In this document: one piece after another, positions 1-11,100 of the stretch
Numbering within the stretch: the stretch's first letter is position 1
Layout of the letters: each line of letters starts with the position of its first letter
Origin: Psococerastis gibbosa
Lineage: Eukaryota > Arthropoda > Insecta > Psocodea > Psocidae
DNA: 64,000 nt
NCBI GenBank assembly: GCA_963971405.1
Contig: OZ020489.1
Coordinates: 41,370,510-41,434,509 of the forward strand
Direction: 5' to 3'
Made by a program: the position numbers and the translations under genes
The notes under the pieces: model-generated
Told to the model about the DNA's origin: nothing
Seen by the model: only the letters and a program-made list of their open reading frames with translations
The model's database searches: none

Positions 1-119
1 ATAAAAAAATAGTTTTTGGCATCTCCTAAGACCCACAAATGAAACAAATTTCTCCACTTTTCTCAAAAGCCGGACAGTTTCGGGATTTTAAAAAATTTCT
101 GGGGATTCCGGACAGGGCA

Positions 120-390
120 CCTGCAGTCTGATCGAGGCGTTTATAATACTGGGGTTAAATAAATACCCTAGGATTATAACTGTAAACAAACAAATTTTGA
201 ATAGCATAAAATTATCTTGTTTACCAGTGGATTAAATAAATACCGGTATTTATTTTATCCCCTGGTAATAAAAATGTAAACAAGATAATTTTATAATGGA
301 AAGTGCTATTCAAAATTTGTTTGTTTACCGTTATAATCCTAGGGTATTTATTTAACCCCGGTATTATAATCGCCTCGATCAGGCTGCAGG
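120..390. repeat. Palindromic (fold-back) element, about 120-bp arms
   Basis: The left arm from 120 reads CCTGCAG, TGATCGAGGCG, then a block around AAATAAATACCCTAGG. It is matched in reverse complement by the right arm ending at 390, with a few mismatches. The short centre contains TACCGGTA. There is no coding capacity. A diverged relative of the right half appears near 33770-33870. No clear target-site duplication was found. Confidence 0.75.
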
Positions 391-610
391 AAAGCGGAAC
401 TGTCCGTAATAAATCCGGATTACTGACGTTTCTTGGTGCAGAGAAAAAGTGAACTTGTTACATCCTGGATTATGCGGGTCGTGGAATGCTGTAAAGCATG
501 CGCTCCAACAATGAAAGAAAGAAAGAAAATTGTCTTTATTTTCCATATGGGCGAATTTTGGGCCTTTCGGCCCACTCTTAAAATTAAGCCATAATCCAAT
601 ATAAGGTTTC

Positions 611-767
611 TCTCGTGACTTCGTGGAAACGAAACATTATGTGTAAACTATTAAAATCAAACAAATTTGCACAATTTCCACAAAAAACATATATATTGTT
701 AAAAGTTAAAAATATATATGTTTTTTGTGGAAATTGTGCAAATTTGTTTGATTTTAATAGTTTACAC
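611..767. repeat. Fold-back hairpin with one-sided leader
   Basis: A near-perfect hairpin spans 641-767; the left arm starts GTGTAAACTATTAAAATC and the right arm is its reverse complement, around a short loop. It is preceded at 611-627 by the leader TCGTGACTTCGTGG. The same leader sits beside the unrelated hairpins at 7417-7849 (reverse orientation) and 56590-56812. The open frame over the hairpin is incidental. Confidence 0.75.
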
Positions 768-1127
768 TTAACCCATAATGTTAACTTAAATACCTACTAT
801 TTATAAAAACTAAACTAAAAGCGGCCATTACCACACCATTTATACAACATACATACTCATGAATCGTGACACGCCCTCTTAAAATTATATAAACTTTTTT
901 AATTTCTTATTGGATCCGGTAAGGCGTTCCAAAGCCTCACAAATCACAATGCCGCCTCAGGTATAAACTGAGAATAAAAACTATACGGTATATTTGATTT
1001 AAGTTACGGATTTAATTTTTCCGAACAATTACTGGTTGGCACATACATAACGAAGCGAAACAATTTAATGATGTATTACAATAACACTTTTCATATATCA
1101 TATTAAAAAAATTAAGTTGTAATTTTG

Positions 1128-1175
1128 CCACCTTTTTAAAATTTTGGGAGGGGGTTATGACCCCACTCTGTGTCC
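1128..1175. mobile_element. hAT-type terminus (right end only)
   Basis: The stretch ending GTCCGCCACTG resembles the right end of the complete hAT element at 44090-44132, which ends GAGCCGCCACTG. Both share the preceding AAAATTTTGGGAGGG motif. The matching left terminus was not found, so this is an isolated or truncated end. Confidence 0.45.
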
Positions 1176-1236
1176 GCCACTGCTGAAGGCGCGCACGTTA
1201 TTTGAATATTTACACTTTGACTCATTTCATGAGCAG

Positions 1237-3972
1237 TCAGGGCGCTTGAGCTCTTTTATCCAAGTACACTTCGCCTTCTAATCTGAAGGAGCGATGAGAA
1301 TCCAAATCATAGTCTACGGTAAACCTCCAGGATTCCCCAGGAACATAAGCAGGCCAGTTTCTTCCAAGCGTACAGTTAGTCACTGCATAGAGCCCCTGAA
1401 ACAGTGAAATGGTCATGGGTGTCGAGTTTGAGTTTGAGAAGCCGGGCAGCAGATACAGCCGAAGAAGGTGCACCCAAAGGATTATTACCGCGCATGGTAT
1501 CAACAGTCTTACCCAAGGTGCACCCAAAGAACTCCATGAAACAGTGAAATGGTCATGAGTGTCGAGTTTGAATTAGAGACGCTGGGCGGCAGATACAGCC
1601 GAAGAAGGTGCACACAAAGGATTATTACCGCACATGGTATCAACAGTCTTACCAAAGCTGCACCCAAAGAACTCCATGAAACAGTGAAATGGTCATGAGT
1701 GTCGAGTTTGAATTTGAGACGCGGCAGCTACAGCTGAAGAAGGTGCACTCAAAGGATTATTACTGCGCATTGTATCAACGACCTTACATAAGTTGCCCCA
1801 CGGAAGAAGACGAGTGAGACGACCACGGATGTGTTGGCTGGACGACGTTGAGGTGGATCTGGCGACCCTTGGCGTCTATGACTGGCGAAAGAGAGCGCAG
1901 GATCGCGCCGGCTGGCCTGGCCAAGGCTCTTCACGGACCCAAGCCCCCAACTTTAATATATATTGAAGTTACTACAAGCCTTTCGGCACAAGCTATGGAG
2001 AACAGAATCAGTGCATTTGAAATCAGGGTCTACAGACGAATGCTGCGCATATCCTGGAGTGATCTTGTCCCTAATGCTGAGGTCCTGAGGCGAATGGATA
2101 CTGAAGCCAATTTGCTGCTGACGGTTACGAAATGGAAACCAACATATTTTGGTCATGTGATGAGGAACGAAAAGTATCGCCTTCTGCATGCAACATTCGA
2201 AGGGAAGATAGAAGGACATAGGACTCCCGGCTGAAGAAGAACATCTTGGTTGAAAAACCCGAGGCAGTGGTTTGGCAAGAGCACGACTTCTCCAGGGTCT
2301 TAATTGCCATGACGATCACCAATCTTCGATAAAAGAGGCATTAAAAGAAGAAGAAGACAAGCACTTCACAGACTGTAAAGTATTTGAGAATAGCCTTAGT
2401 GACTATCTACTGGGTGTCACTAAGGTTCTACCTAGAATATATGAGAGGTGGGACATTCCAGATTCCAGGGGTACCTGGTACGAGCCCTCCTATCCTCCCT
2501 GGGATTATTACAAGCAGAAGGCGATACTTTTCGTTCCTTATTACATGGCAGAAGTGTCAGTTTCCGTTTCTTAACCGTCAGCAGCAACTCGGCTTCTGTA
2601 TCCATTCGCCCCAGAGCCCAACCTTACCTTCACCGATTGGGGAAAAAACGCGGCTGCTGCGCATTTTGCTGGCCATATCATCCCTCATTAGTGGTGGAGA
2701 AGATCCTATGCCAGTCCTCAGGATCGCCGAGTTACGGCGTTTTTTTTACACATCATTAAAAGCCATTTAATATCCTATACATATGCTAATGTAAAATGTA
2801 ATTTTTTGAAGGACTTCTTATGGACCTCGGCCTAGGTCCCTTGTCCAATGCCAGCGACCCCATGGAATTTGGGCATTTTTTGTATTGTTTCCGTATGAAA
2901 TTTTTGGCCATTGGCAACTGGTGTAAGTTCTCGGTGTCGAGCTACACCGACTACAAGCGATAATGGACAAGCTGAGACAAGCTTACCATTGACACAATGA
3001 AACAGGCAAAAACATGACTTAACCAAGTACTGATACATATATACTATTTTAGTCTATTATATATATATTTTTTTAAATATTACGGTATATTATATTATAT
3101 ATGGAAATAGGACTTACTTTCTTGACGGGGCATTCATTCCTTGTTACATTAACACCATGCAGCAATTCTGGGCCAATAATGGACTGCGTGTCACCCGTTA
3201 ATAATTTGAATGCTGTAGTGGTTAGCTGAACTGATGGGAAGGTTTGCCACGATTTTCCGTTCCAATTTTTTTGATATGCTAGAAGTGTGATCTGCGTACG
3301 TACAAAAAGCGCTGTAATGATTTATACTATATAATTACAAAGATTTTCACGACTGGAGACTCCAGTCTGGAGTTAGATAATGAAGCAGTAGAATCCGTTC
3401 TCAACACCTTCCCCACTTGTCCCCGCGTATTTTGACAACTAGGTACACATGGGGTCCTAAGACCCTCCCCCGCCCCCAGATATATTGGAAATTTGAGTCA
3501 ATGAACCTGATTTGGAATTCTGGTCAAAAATTGAGCCAAAATGCAAATTTTTCAAACGAGAATTAAAAAAAAAGTAAGAGAGTCAATTAATGTAAATAAT
3601 TACCGTAAGTTACAGTTTATTTACGTATTCTGTGGCCATTTCATGTTATGGAAATGCCAGTCTTGCATGCATAAAAAAAAGTTGTAAATTTCTTACTTGA
3701 GTAGTGCAGGGTATGCTGTGTCCCAAACGCACATACCCATTGACTATTATGAGGTTGTCTTTCGAATTGTCGGTTGTGAGCATTGTTTCTGGTAAATATT
3801 TGGCGGCATTTGCATCCTTTTTCATCCACAGTAGCTTCGGTATGTACGATTTCTCCCCGAATAAGATTCGCGCTCCACCCGCTCTCAACGCAACGCTTGC
3901 CAGCAGTAAGAATATAAATAAAAGCGTAGTTCTTCTGAAAAATAGAAGACCGCAGATCTGCATCTTCAGCAT
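1237..3972 (-). CDS. Secreted ML-fold-like (DUF1091-like) small protein, 3 exons
   Basis: Exons on the minus strand: exon 1 3697-3972 (92 codons), exon 2 3118-3291 (58 codons), exon 3 1237-1395 (52 codons plus TGA), giving about 202 residues. Introns are phase 0: donors GTAAGA and GTAAGT, acceptors GCAG and TTTCAG. Exon 1 has a basic-hydrophobic signal peptide (LLFIFLLLASVAL), then KSYIPKLLW and a Cys in SIPC. Exon 2 has KSWQTFPSV and NECPVKK. Exon 3 opens GLYAVTNC and has WPAYVPGESW. A signal peptide, three conserved Cys and a CPxK-G-Y junction suggest a secreted lipid-binding-type ML/DUF1091 fold; this assignment is inference. The start is the first Met; the Met at codon 4 is an alternative. 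Intron 2 holds LINE debris and a 140-bp tandem repeat. Confidence 0.72.
1396..1790. repeat. Tandem repeat, unit about 140 bp, about 2.8 copies
   Basis: The block beginning TGAAACAGTGAAATGGTCAT recurs at about 1397, 1537 and 1677. It starts exactly at the exon 3 acceptor of the gene on the minus strand. In repeats 2 and 3 the acceptor context CCCTGAAAC has become CCATGAAAC, which removes the AG on the minus strand. Confidence 0.8.
1817..1950 (+). mobile_element. LINE 3'-end fragment (RTE-like C-terminus)
   Basis: One frame from 1817 reads RRPRMCWLDDVEVDLATLGV followed by DWRKRAQDRAGW. This is the typical C-terminal tail of arthropod endonuclease/reverse-transcriptase LINEs (W-x-D-D-V-E-x-D-L...D-W-R-x-x-A-Q-D-R). 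It is only a tail, with a different fragment directly downstream. Confidence 0.65.
1965..2345 (+). mobile_element. LINE reverse-transcriptase C-terminal fragment
   Basis: The frame 1980-2234 contains FEIRVYRRMLRISWSDLV, then EVLRRMDTEANLLLTV and YFGHVMRNEKYRLL. This is the post-RT tail shared with the element at 62842-64000, which reads FEMWCYRRMMKMSW. A stop after HRTPG is followed by the residual RRTSWLKN motif. It is a dead 5'-truncated copy inside intron 2 of the 1237-3972 gene. Confidence 0.8.
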
Positions 3973-4131
3973 ACCTGATCTGAAAGCCTCTTCAAAAATT
4001 AAAATTACCGTTGGTCTTTATTCGGGGGGAGAAAATTTAATACGCCTATGACAAAGATATTGACATTATTGTAGCCTACATTCCAATACACCATTAGTGG
4101 ACTAAGGGCGAATTCTACATTAAAACCGATA

Positions 4132-4480
4132 ATGTACTCAATCAACTACAGCTATGGGGACCACGTGACTAATCAAAGAGTGCGAGAGGCTATTGAAGAA
4201 GAGAAACAGCTGCTACCCCATATAAGAAGTAGAAGAACGAAATCGGTAGGGCATTTGTTAAGACACGAAAATCTGGGACACACCATCATTGAGGACACAG
4301 TGGAAGGAACCAATAATAGAGGGAGGAAGGAGTTCATGGATCAACTGGAGGAAATAGTAGAGGGAGGAAGGAGTTCATGGAGGACGCAGGAGCTCAAACG
4401 TACCAAGAGCTGAAGAGGAAGGCGCGGGACAGGGAGTTACCAAACATAATTGATTTAAAAAATGTAACATACTTTTTTAT
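4132..4480 (+). mobile_element. LINE 3'-end fragment
   Basis: The frame from 4150 reads YGDHVTNQRVREAIEEE, then LLPHIRSRRTKSVGHLLRH and GRKEF. This is the C-terminal tail of endonuclease-reverse transcriptase LINEs (DHVTNxxV...LL...I..R...GH..RHE). An internal 21-24 bp duplication repeats GAGGGAGGAAGGAGTTCATG. It lies just upstream of exon 1 of the 1237-3972 gene, in the opposite orientation. An identical copy is at 13382-13730. Confidence 0.7.
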
Positions 4481-4749
4481 ATTATTTTTTATTGTTTTCA
4501 TTTTTGCGTATAGTACTGGTAATATAAGGAAGATCCGCACCCATTTTTTTCCTTTCAAAACGGTTAAATCGCGTGCAAACAATTTTTTTGAATGTATCCG
4601 ATTGACCTCTTCAATCGCCTCACTAAGTCACCTATTAGATACTTGTGTCGAGTTAGGACACGTCTCCGACCGCAAGGTGTGTAGATACACAAGTACAAGC
4701 ACGCTACCACCTTGCCACGCGAGCCTCCCTTTTCCGACCCCTGCAATAA

Positions 4750-5133
4750 GGTGCCCATTCCATTGACCGGCTAGGGCTATTTCCAACAACGGTGACGTGG
4801 TAGCAGACATTTAAGACTTTGGTGGCGTTTCCACCGACCTCGCATTGCAGAATTGACGGAAATGTTTATTTTCCTCAATGCCATAGTTAAAATTGATCAA
4901 TGATCATACAGTAAAATCACAAACGAACAAAATAAAATTAAAAAATGGCGTCATGTGATATGTTAAGTACAAACGTTTTAATAGATTTCTATAAAAAGAA
5001 AAATTCTAATTTCCGTCAATGTCATTTGCATTCTGCAATGCGAGATCGGTGGAAACGTAACCTAAGTCTTGAATGTCTGCTACCACGTCACTGTTTTTGG
5101 AAATAGCCCTAGCCGGTCAATGGAATGGGCGCC
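4750..5133. mobile_element. PIF/Harbinger-like MITE, 384 bp
   Basis: The TIRs are GGTGCCCATTCCATTGACC and GGTCAATGGAATGGGCGCC. The TSD is TAA (4747-4749 and 5134-5136). A second, internal inverted pair carries TTTCCACCGACCTCGCATTG. There is no ORF of note. Relatives are at 9157, 22578, 35191 and 53969. Confidence 0.85.
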
Positions 5134-5152
5134 TAAGTATAAGGCCTTCTTA

Positions 5153-5437
5153 CAGAGGCGTAAAGTTTTAGAATGATGGCGGGGGCAAAACTAAGCGGAC
5201 CTTGTGACGTCATCAGGAAGGATAAGGAAAAATTGAAAATATACGAGCAAAATAGTAGGGTGAAATATAGCTGTAGATTTTACAAAGCTAAAAAAGAAAT
5301 GCTTATATTCATATTGCTGCAAAGGGGACCATGAAGTATGAACCTAGTCTTACAATGTTCGAGGCTGGGGGGGGGGCAAAACCCCCCAAAGGAGCTGGAT
5401 GGGGAGGGCAAGTTCGACCGTTCCAGCCCCCTCCCTG
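5153..5437. mobile_element. Non-autonomous hAT MITE (CAGAGGCGTAAAG family)
   Basis: The left end is CAGAGGCGTAAAGTTTTAG and the right end is ...CCCTCCCTG. A perfect 8-bp TSD CCTTCTTA lies at 5145-5152 and 5438-5445. Internal features are GATGGCGGGGGCAAAACTAA and a G-rich stretch near the right end. Other members are at 22372, 40153 and 52909. Confidence 0.85.
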
Positions 5438-5931
5438 CCTTCTTATGTCCATAACCTACCTCATCTTGTTGTTCTGAGAGCACAAATAGAGGGATTCACT
5501 GGCTAAGCAGAAAATTTATAATTTTCCGTTGATAATTAGGCCTAATACGATTGTATTTTCAAAAGTTGCGCCCATTGTTAGCTGTTGGGGGACTGTGAAT
5601 TAATTATTAGCGGGAGCGCATGAAATATAACAATGCTGGGGAGTAGGCTGTGGATTGATACGAAAAATGATTGTTGTGTGATAATATAAATTAATTATAG
5701 TTACGCGGGAACAATGTACATGCAATGGTATGTAGGCAGTGGGATGCATATCTACATCAATAACTAATTCATTCTGTTGCCTGACTTCATTCATATTAGC
5801 TATGTGGAAGACTCGACATGATGATACCTTATGTGTACCAGGTAATATGCAACAGGTATCTCTATTGGTAGGGGAAACCTCACTACCTACCCCATCTGGG
5901 AGTTCCCAGGACCCCAAATAGGGGTGTTACA

Positions 5932-6330
5932 AAATTTCTGTCTGTCTGTAGCACTGTCGCGCTGTCTGTTCGTCGATTTGCAAACACACTACTCGACCGA
6001 TCACTGTCGATAAAATTCAACATGCAGATTTACTAAATTTATAAATCAAGAGTAGTTTTCTGTTTTCTTATTTAAATCTTGGCGTTGTAAAATTGTGTTG
6101 GTTGAAAGTTTCAATTTCTAGGTTTCATGTTTTATATGTACGTTTTGAGGTCCCAGAAGCTAGAAAAAGTAGTTTGTATGCAGCAAAATATATCTGTCTG
6201 TCTATGGGTTCGACGATCTATCTGTTTTTCGATTTGTGGACAAACTATACGCTATGGTTTTAATGGAATTCCGCCATTCGGGTCATTTTTTATTTTTTTA
6301 TTTTGGGCTAACTCAATTTTAGGGCAAAGT
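5932..6330 (+). repeat. Fragments of repeat T (GTCTGTCTGTC repeat)
   Basis: Two pieces of the dispersed repeat whose fuller copies are at 29330, 31390, 34625, 56250 and 62150. One is at 5937-6020 (CTGTCTGTCTGTAG, then TCGATTTGCAAAC). The other is at 6150-6310 (GAGGTCCCAGAAG, TATCTGTCTGTC, GGGCTAACTCAATTTT). Confidence 0.6.
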
Positions 6331-6776
6331 GTGTAAAGCGGATATCCCTCGGCAGATAGCAGTAAACACTCGTTTTTTACCAAATTAGTGGGTTTGCTTG
6401 ACGCTGTTAATTTTTGGTGGTTTAACTAACTCTAAATAAGTTGTATTTCAGTTTTGTTTGTTACGTGATGAAGTAAAAGAATCTGGAATGATCTCTTAAT
6501 AGGCTATTGAAATCTACAACTTCAACTTCAACAGAAAAGAAGAAGGGCTAAAGGTCAACATGGTAACCAGTCTTAAGAAAGACTATACAACAAAGAAAAA
6601 GACGTCATCATCTGGTAATCAGGTTGAGGTCGCAGGGAGCCAATCATGTGCGAGGAAGACTCCGCCTCAACCCACACCACCCTGCAGCTTGGTATAAATA
6701 TCAGTGCACATCCCCTTGCTCAAACAGTTGCTGTTGAGCCTCTGAGACGCAATGTTAGAAGTCTGAACTGTTCCAC

Positions 6777-6880
6777 TTAAGATGTCGACTGCAGATGTTG
6801 ACGAAACGTTTGGCAGTACGCTTTCAGAACAACCACAGTCCATGATCCCGTGAAAGCCTTTATAATTTTACATTTTTGAA
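6777..6880 (+). repeat. Dispersed repeat terminus (GATGTCGACTGCAGATG)
   Basis: The block AAGATGTCGACTGCAGATG...GACGAAACGTTTGG...GTGAAAGCCTTT also occurs as an inverted unit at 32684-32941 and in part at 52170-52232. Penelope-like elements often end this way, but there is no protein evidence here. Confidence 0.5.
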
Positions 6881-6934
6881 GTGTAAACTTCCATATAGAC
6901 GGGGGGGGGGGGGTATTAGGGGTTTTAGGAGAGC

Positions 6935-7205
6935 GGCGGAGAAAGCCGACGTATTGCGTTGCGCGCGGCCGCAAAATAGGTCTTCCTACGTTAGGGCAGC
7001 GATGGGCTCTTATTTCATAAAAATTGACCCTAGTTTTATATATTTAGCTTACGTAAAATTACTTTTATATACTGTGGCCTATGTGTCACAAAAGTGAGCA
7101 GGCAGCCGCGTGGTGGAGAAAGCCGACGTATTGCGTTGCACGCGGCTGCAAAATAGGTGTTCTTACGTTAGGGCAGCGATGGGCTCTTATTTGATAAAAA
7201 TTGAC
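6935..7205. repeat. Direct repeat pair, about 90 bp, period about 177 bp
   Basis: GAGAAAGCCGACGTATTGCG through TTGATAAAAATTGAC occurs twice, starting near 6939 and 7116, with a few substitutions. The sequence between contains a CA/TA-rich spacer. Function unknown. Confidence 0.75.
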
Positions 7206-7416
7206 TTTTATTGATTATAACGCAGATGAGTCGAATACAAATTAATGACGAAAAGTCTGCATTTGGTAATATTCCTTTGTATGTGTAAAATTTTAGAGTA
7301 GGCTATGGATTCTGTTTTCGTGTTTGATAAAATTAAATATGTTTAAATAAAATAAAATAAAACATTCATTAAAATGTACCTACCCAAACCAAATCATAAT
7401 ATGCAGTAAACCTGTG

Positions 7417-7849
7417 AAAAAAGGACATGTGTGCTAGGACACATGGTAGAAGTGAAACTTAAACGTGGAAAAACGAATCACAATGGACAAGTGGAAAAAC
7501 GAATAGCAAGAGACAAGTGGAAAAACGAATCACAACGGACAAGTGAAAAAACGAATAGCAACAAAATTTTTACTTGAAGTTTTACGGGCAGATTGATAAT
7601 GTACTTGTCGAATTTGAAATTTGACAGATGAAATTTGGCAGATTGTTAATGTGCTTGTCGAATTTGAAAACCTACCCGTAAAACTTCAAGTAAAAATTTT
7701 GTTGCTATTAGTTTTTTCACTTGTTCGTGTTGTGATTCGTTTTTCCACTTGTCTGTTGCTATTCGTTTTTCCACTTATCCGTTGTGATTCGTTTTTCCAC
7801 GTTGAAGTTTCACTTCTGCCATGTGTTCTAGCACACATGTCTTTTTTTT
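7417..7849. mobile_element. Fold-back element with tandem repeats in its arms
   Basis: An inverted repeat of about 190-bp arms starts GACATGTGTGCTAG and ends with its complement. Each arm holds about four degenerate units of GTGGAAAAACGAATCAC plus ACAAGTG, as in FB-type fold-back elements. The centre repeats GCAGATTGATAATGT and CTTGTCGAATTTGAAA. It is followed at 7880-7892 by GAAGTCACGAGT, the reverse complement of the leader found beside two other hairpins. Identical copy at 16667-17099. Confidence 0.8.
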
Positions 7850-8150
7850 GTTAATTAAAATTAAATACCGAGAAGTCACGAGTAACATTGTCTTATCTAC
7901 ATAGCTTGTAAAATAGTGCGAAGACTCACTCGAATTGTGTGTGGATCTTGCAATGAATATTTTCGGACCCGGTTTTAGAAAGCATGTAAAGCGCACGGTC
8001 CCAGGCCACCCTCATTGAGTCAGAGATTGGCCTCCCTAAATATCGTATACATTTCAAACTTTGAGGGATTGGTTAAGTAATTATACCACAATTATATTAT
8101 TATTTATTTACTGAACCCGTGCCAGGCAGATATGATGCATTCTTAGGTTT

Positions 8151-11100
8151 TCATTTCAAGAATGGTACCGGTGGTTGGGCGCCTTTTTCCAGGTACCCCA
8201 CACCTTCTAGCCCAAACTTAATGTGAGGTTCCAATACGAAGTCTGCATATAACATCCACGATTTCCCAGGCATATGATTAGGCCAGTTCTTTCCAACTGT
8301 GCAGTTTTTCAAGGTGAATAGCCCCTGAAAGAAGGTAAAACGTTATTATGTTAAAGATTTATTTATTTATTTATTATTTATTTATTACATGAAATAAAAA
8401 TAAAAATATAAATTAAATATTTCCAGCCCTAAACATTAGCTATTATTTTTGAAGCCCTATTTGTAACCTGAGGTGACCAATGGGGTTAATTTGTGACGTC
8501 ATTTTGTAGATGGCAGCACCAGTTGCAATGATATCAAAGCATTGATTTTTCCATAAGCCTCAATACTATTTTAAAATTATTTTTAATTACGTATTATTTT
8601 AAAGTGATATTTTTCTATAAATCATGGAGAATATATAAATTAAATTGTATGCAGCGAAATAAGGTCCAGGCATAGTAAAAATATTATAAAAAATATTAAA
8701 ATAATTAATTAGATGCCAAGAGCTTAGTTTTCACATGCAAACGGCGGCCATTTTGAATAATATGGATATCGGTTAGTCGTCAGCGAACCTATAGTGACCA
8801 AATCTGTCCCTACAGAACCTCATTGTGTCCCTCTGGATACACTTCTCTTCAACTGAAGAAGCTGTGCCAGCTCCTGGACTTAGGCCAGTTGTTTGCTTTC
8901 CTTTTTGCTTCTGGTATCATTCCTTCCCGTAGCCTAACCACTCAGCCGCCTCACAACGTTTTCCAACTCCTATCATACCTGCAAGTACTTTGACATTCTG
9001 GCAGAGGTTTTGGCAGTCTCTATCATGTGTACTGTCATTGAGACAGTCGAATATAACAGCAACCGGACGTACAGTGGCGGTCTTTACAGTGTTGGTGTTA
9101 TCGAGATATCGAGTTAGATGTGCTCTTACATCGTAGTGGACCTCGGGAGTGCGTTAGGCGCCCATTCCACCGACCGGCTAGGGCTATTTACAAAAACGGT
9201 GACGTGTAGCAGACATTCAAGACTTAGGTGGCGTTTCCACCGACCTCGCATTGCAGAATGCAAATGACATTGACGGAAGTTAGAATTTTTCTTTTTATAG
9301 AAATATATTAAAATTTTTGTACTTAACATATCCCATGACGCCATTTTTTAATTTTAGTTTGTTTTTTTGTGATTTTACTGTATGATCATTGATCAATTTT
9401 AACTATGGCATAGAGGAAAATAAACATTTCCGTCAATTCTGCAATGCGAGGTCGGTGGAAACCCCGCCTAAGTCTTGAATGTCTGCTACCACGTCACCGT
9501 TTTTGGAAATAGCCCTAGCCGGTCGGTGGAATGGGCGCCTTATCATGCTATATCGAAAACATTAAGCAGGGAATACAACGTGGTAGTAGTCAGACGTTCG
9601 TGGCACGGTTTTAAAGAAAGTGGCAGAACTCTATACTAGGGCCACATTTGTTTATATTTTTTGTTCATTTTGGTTATTATAATTTTAAGTATTTATGGCA
9701 ATTGCTTGTGAAATAATAGATAATACAAATAATTTTAAATACTACAAAATTTTAAACACGCGTTTCAAATCAATCGACAAAAACAAAGATGGCGGCGGTC
9801 AAACCTGAGCTATCGATCGCAGCACAAGCTAAATAGCACAGTTAACCAACTTGGAAGTGCGTTTAGGATAGCACGCAGGATAGCACGCTGGTTAGCTTGG
9901 TTATCGGGTTATCGGTGTGTTAACTTAAATTGATATAACACACTTAAATATTCGTCGCTGCGAACATTTTTTTTTCATTTTTGTTTCCATTAAAGTAAGG
10001 CACTATATACCCGGGTACTGTCATCCGCCAGGTTGTATCCCTTATTTCCTATATGGTAAGTATTGTAAGAAAAGTAAAAAATTGAAAAAAACTAATACAC
10101 GTTTTAGTAATTTTTTATTATACACTTCCCTACTTGGTAGCACGTTTTTTAAATAAAAATAAATAAACAACGACAAATTTCAAAAAATATATAGGTAAAC
10201 ACCCAATGCTTGGCTTATACACAAGACTTATAATGGATACAACATGGCGGATGACAATACCTGTCTAATATAGAGCCCTACATTAAAGACGTTTATTGTT
10301 ATTATTATTAACTAGGTATAACTCAATAACACGAACAATGTGAAGACCCCTATTGTTCAGATTGCTCACTTCGTCAACTTGCTGCTGAACTCAGTTCAGC
10401 CAAAAACAGTAAGGGCCACCAAAAACAACCTGTTTCGACCTGAAGAAAATAACTCAGCAATTGTTCGACGGTATTCCTATGCAAGTACTACCGGTACTTA
10501 CTTTCTTGATGGGGCATTCTTTCTTCAAGTTGCAACCTGGCTGTTGTAGTTCTTCGCCAATGTATGATTTTTTGTCTGCCATAACAATTTTGTAAACTGT
10601 AGTGTTGACTTGAACAGATGATTGCGTTTGCCACGATTTCCCATCAATGTTTCTTTGGAATCCTCTACCTTTTATCTATACGAACAGTATACAGTTTTAG
10701 GGCTACCCACTTCTAGTGTTCTTTATAGGAGAGATGGGACTTTCGCTCCAGCCAAGGATTTTGTCAGGACATGTAGAGTAGTGGTACAGACTCCGTCTTT
10801 CACCTGAAAGATTGTTGGTTCGAGTTCCACACTTGCTACATTTTCTGGTCATGCTTCGGAGGGCATGTAAAGCAGGTGATTTTCTATTTGAGTGTAAGAG
10901 AGGGCTTAAAGCCCTAACTCCGCCAGGTTGGCTTAGTAATAGAACAAAAAGTCAATATTTATTGTTTTTTTTTAAAATTTCTTCTACCACTCAGGGCTTC
11001 ATCAAATTGATTCGTTCTATTTTTCACTACAAGGAGTACGAGACCATAGCACGCCTTGCAACCACGATGGGATTTGTTGTTGCTTGGAAGCGTTTAAGGT

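Noticed and set aside
4377..4810. Plus- and minus-strand frames of 60-129 codons between the LINE tail and the MITE
   Set aside because: Low-complexity composition, overlap on both strands and extension into a MITE; no splice or homology support.
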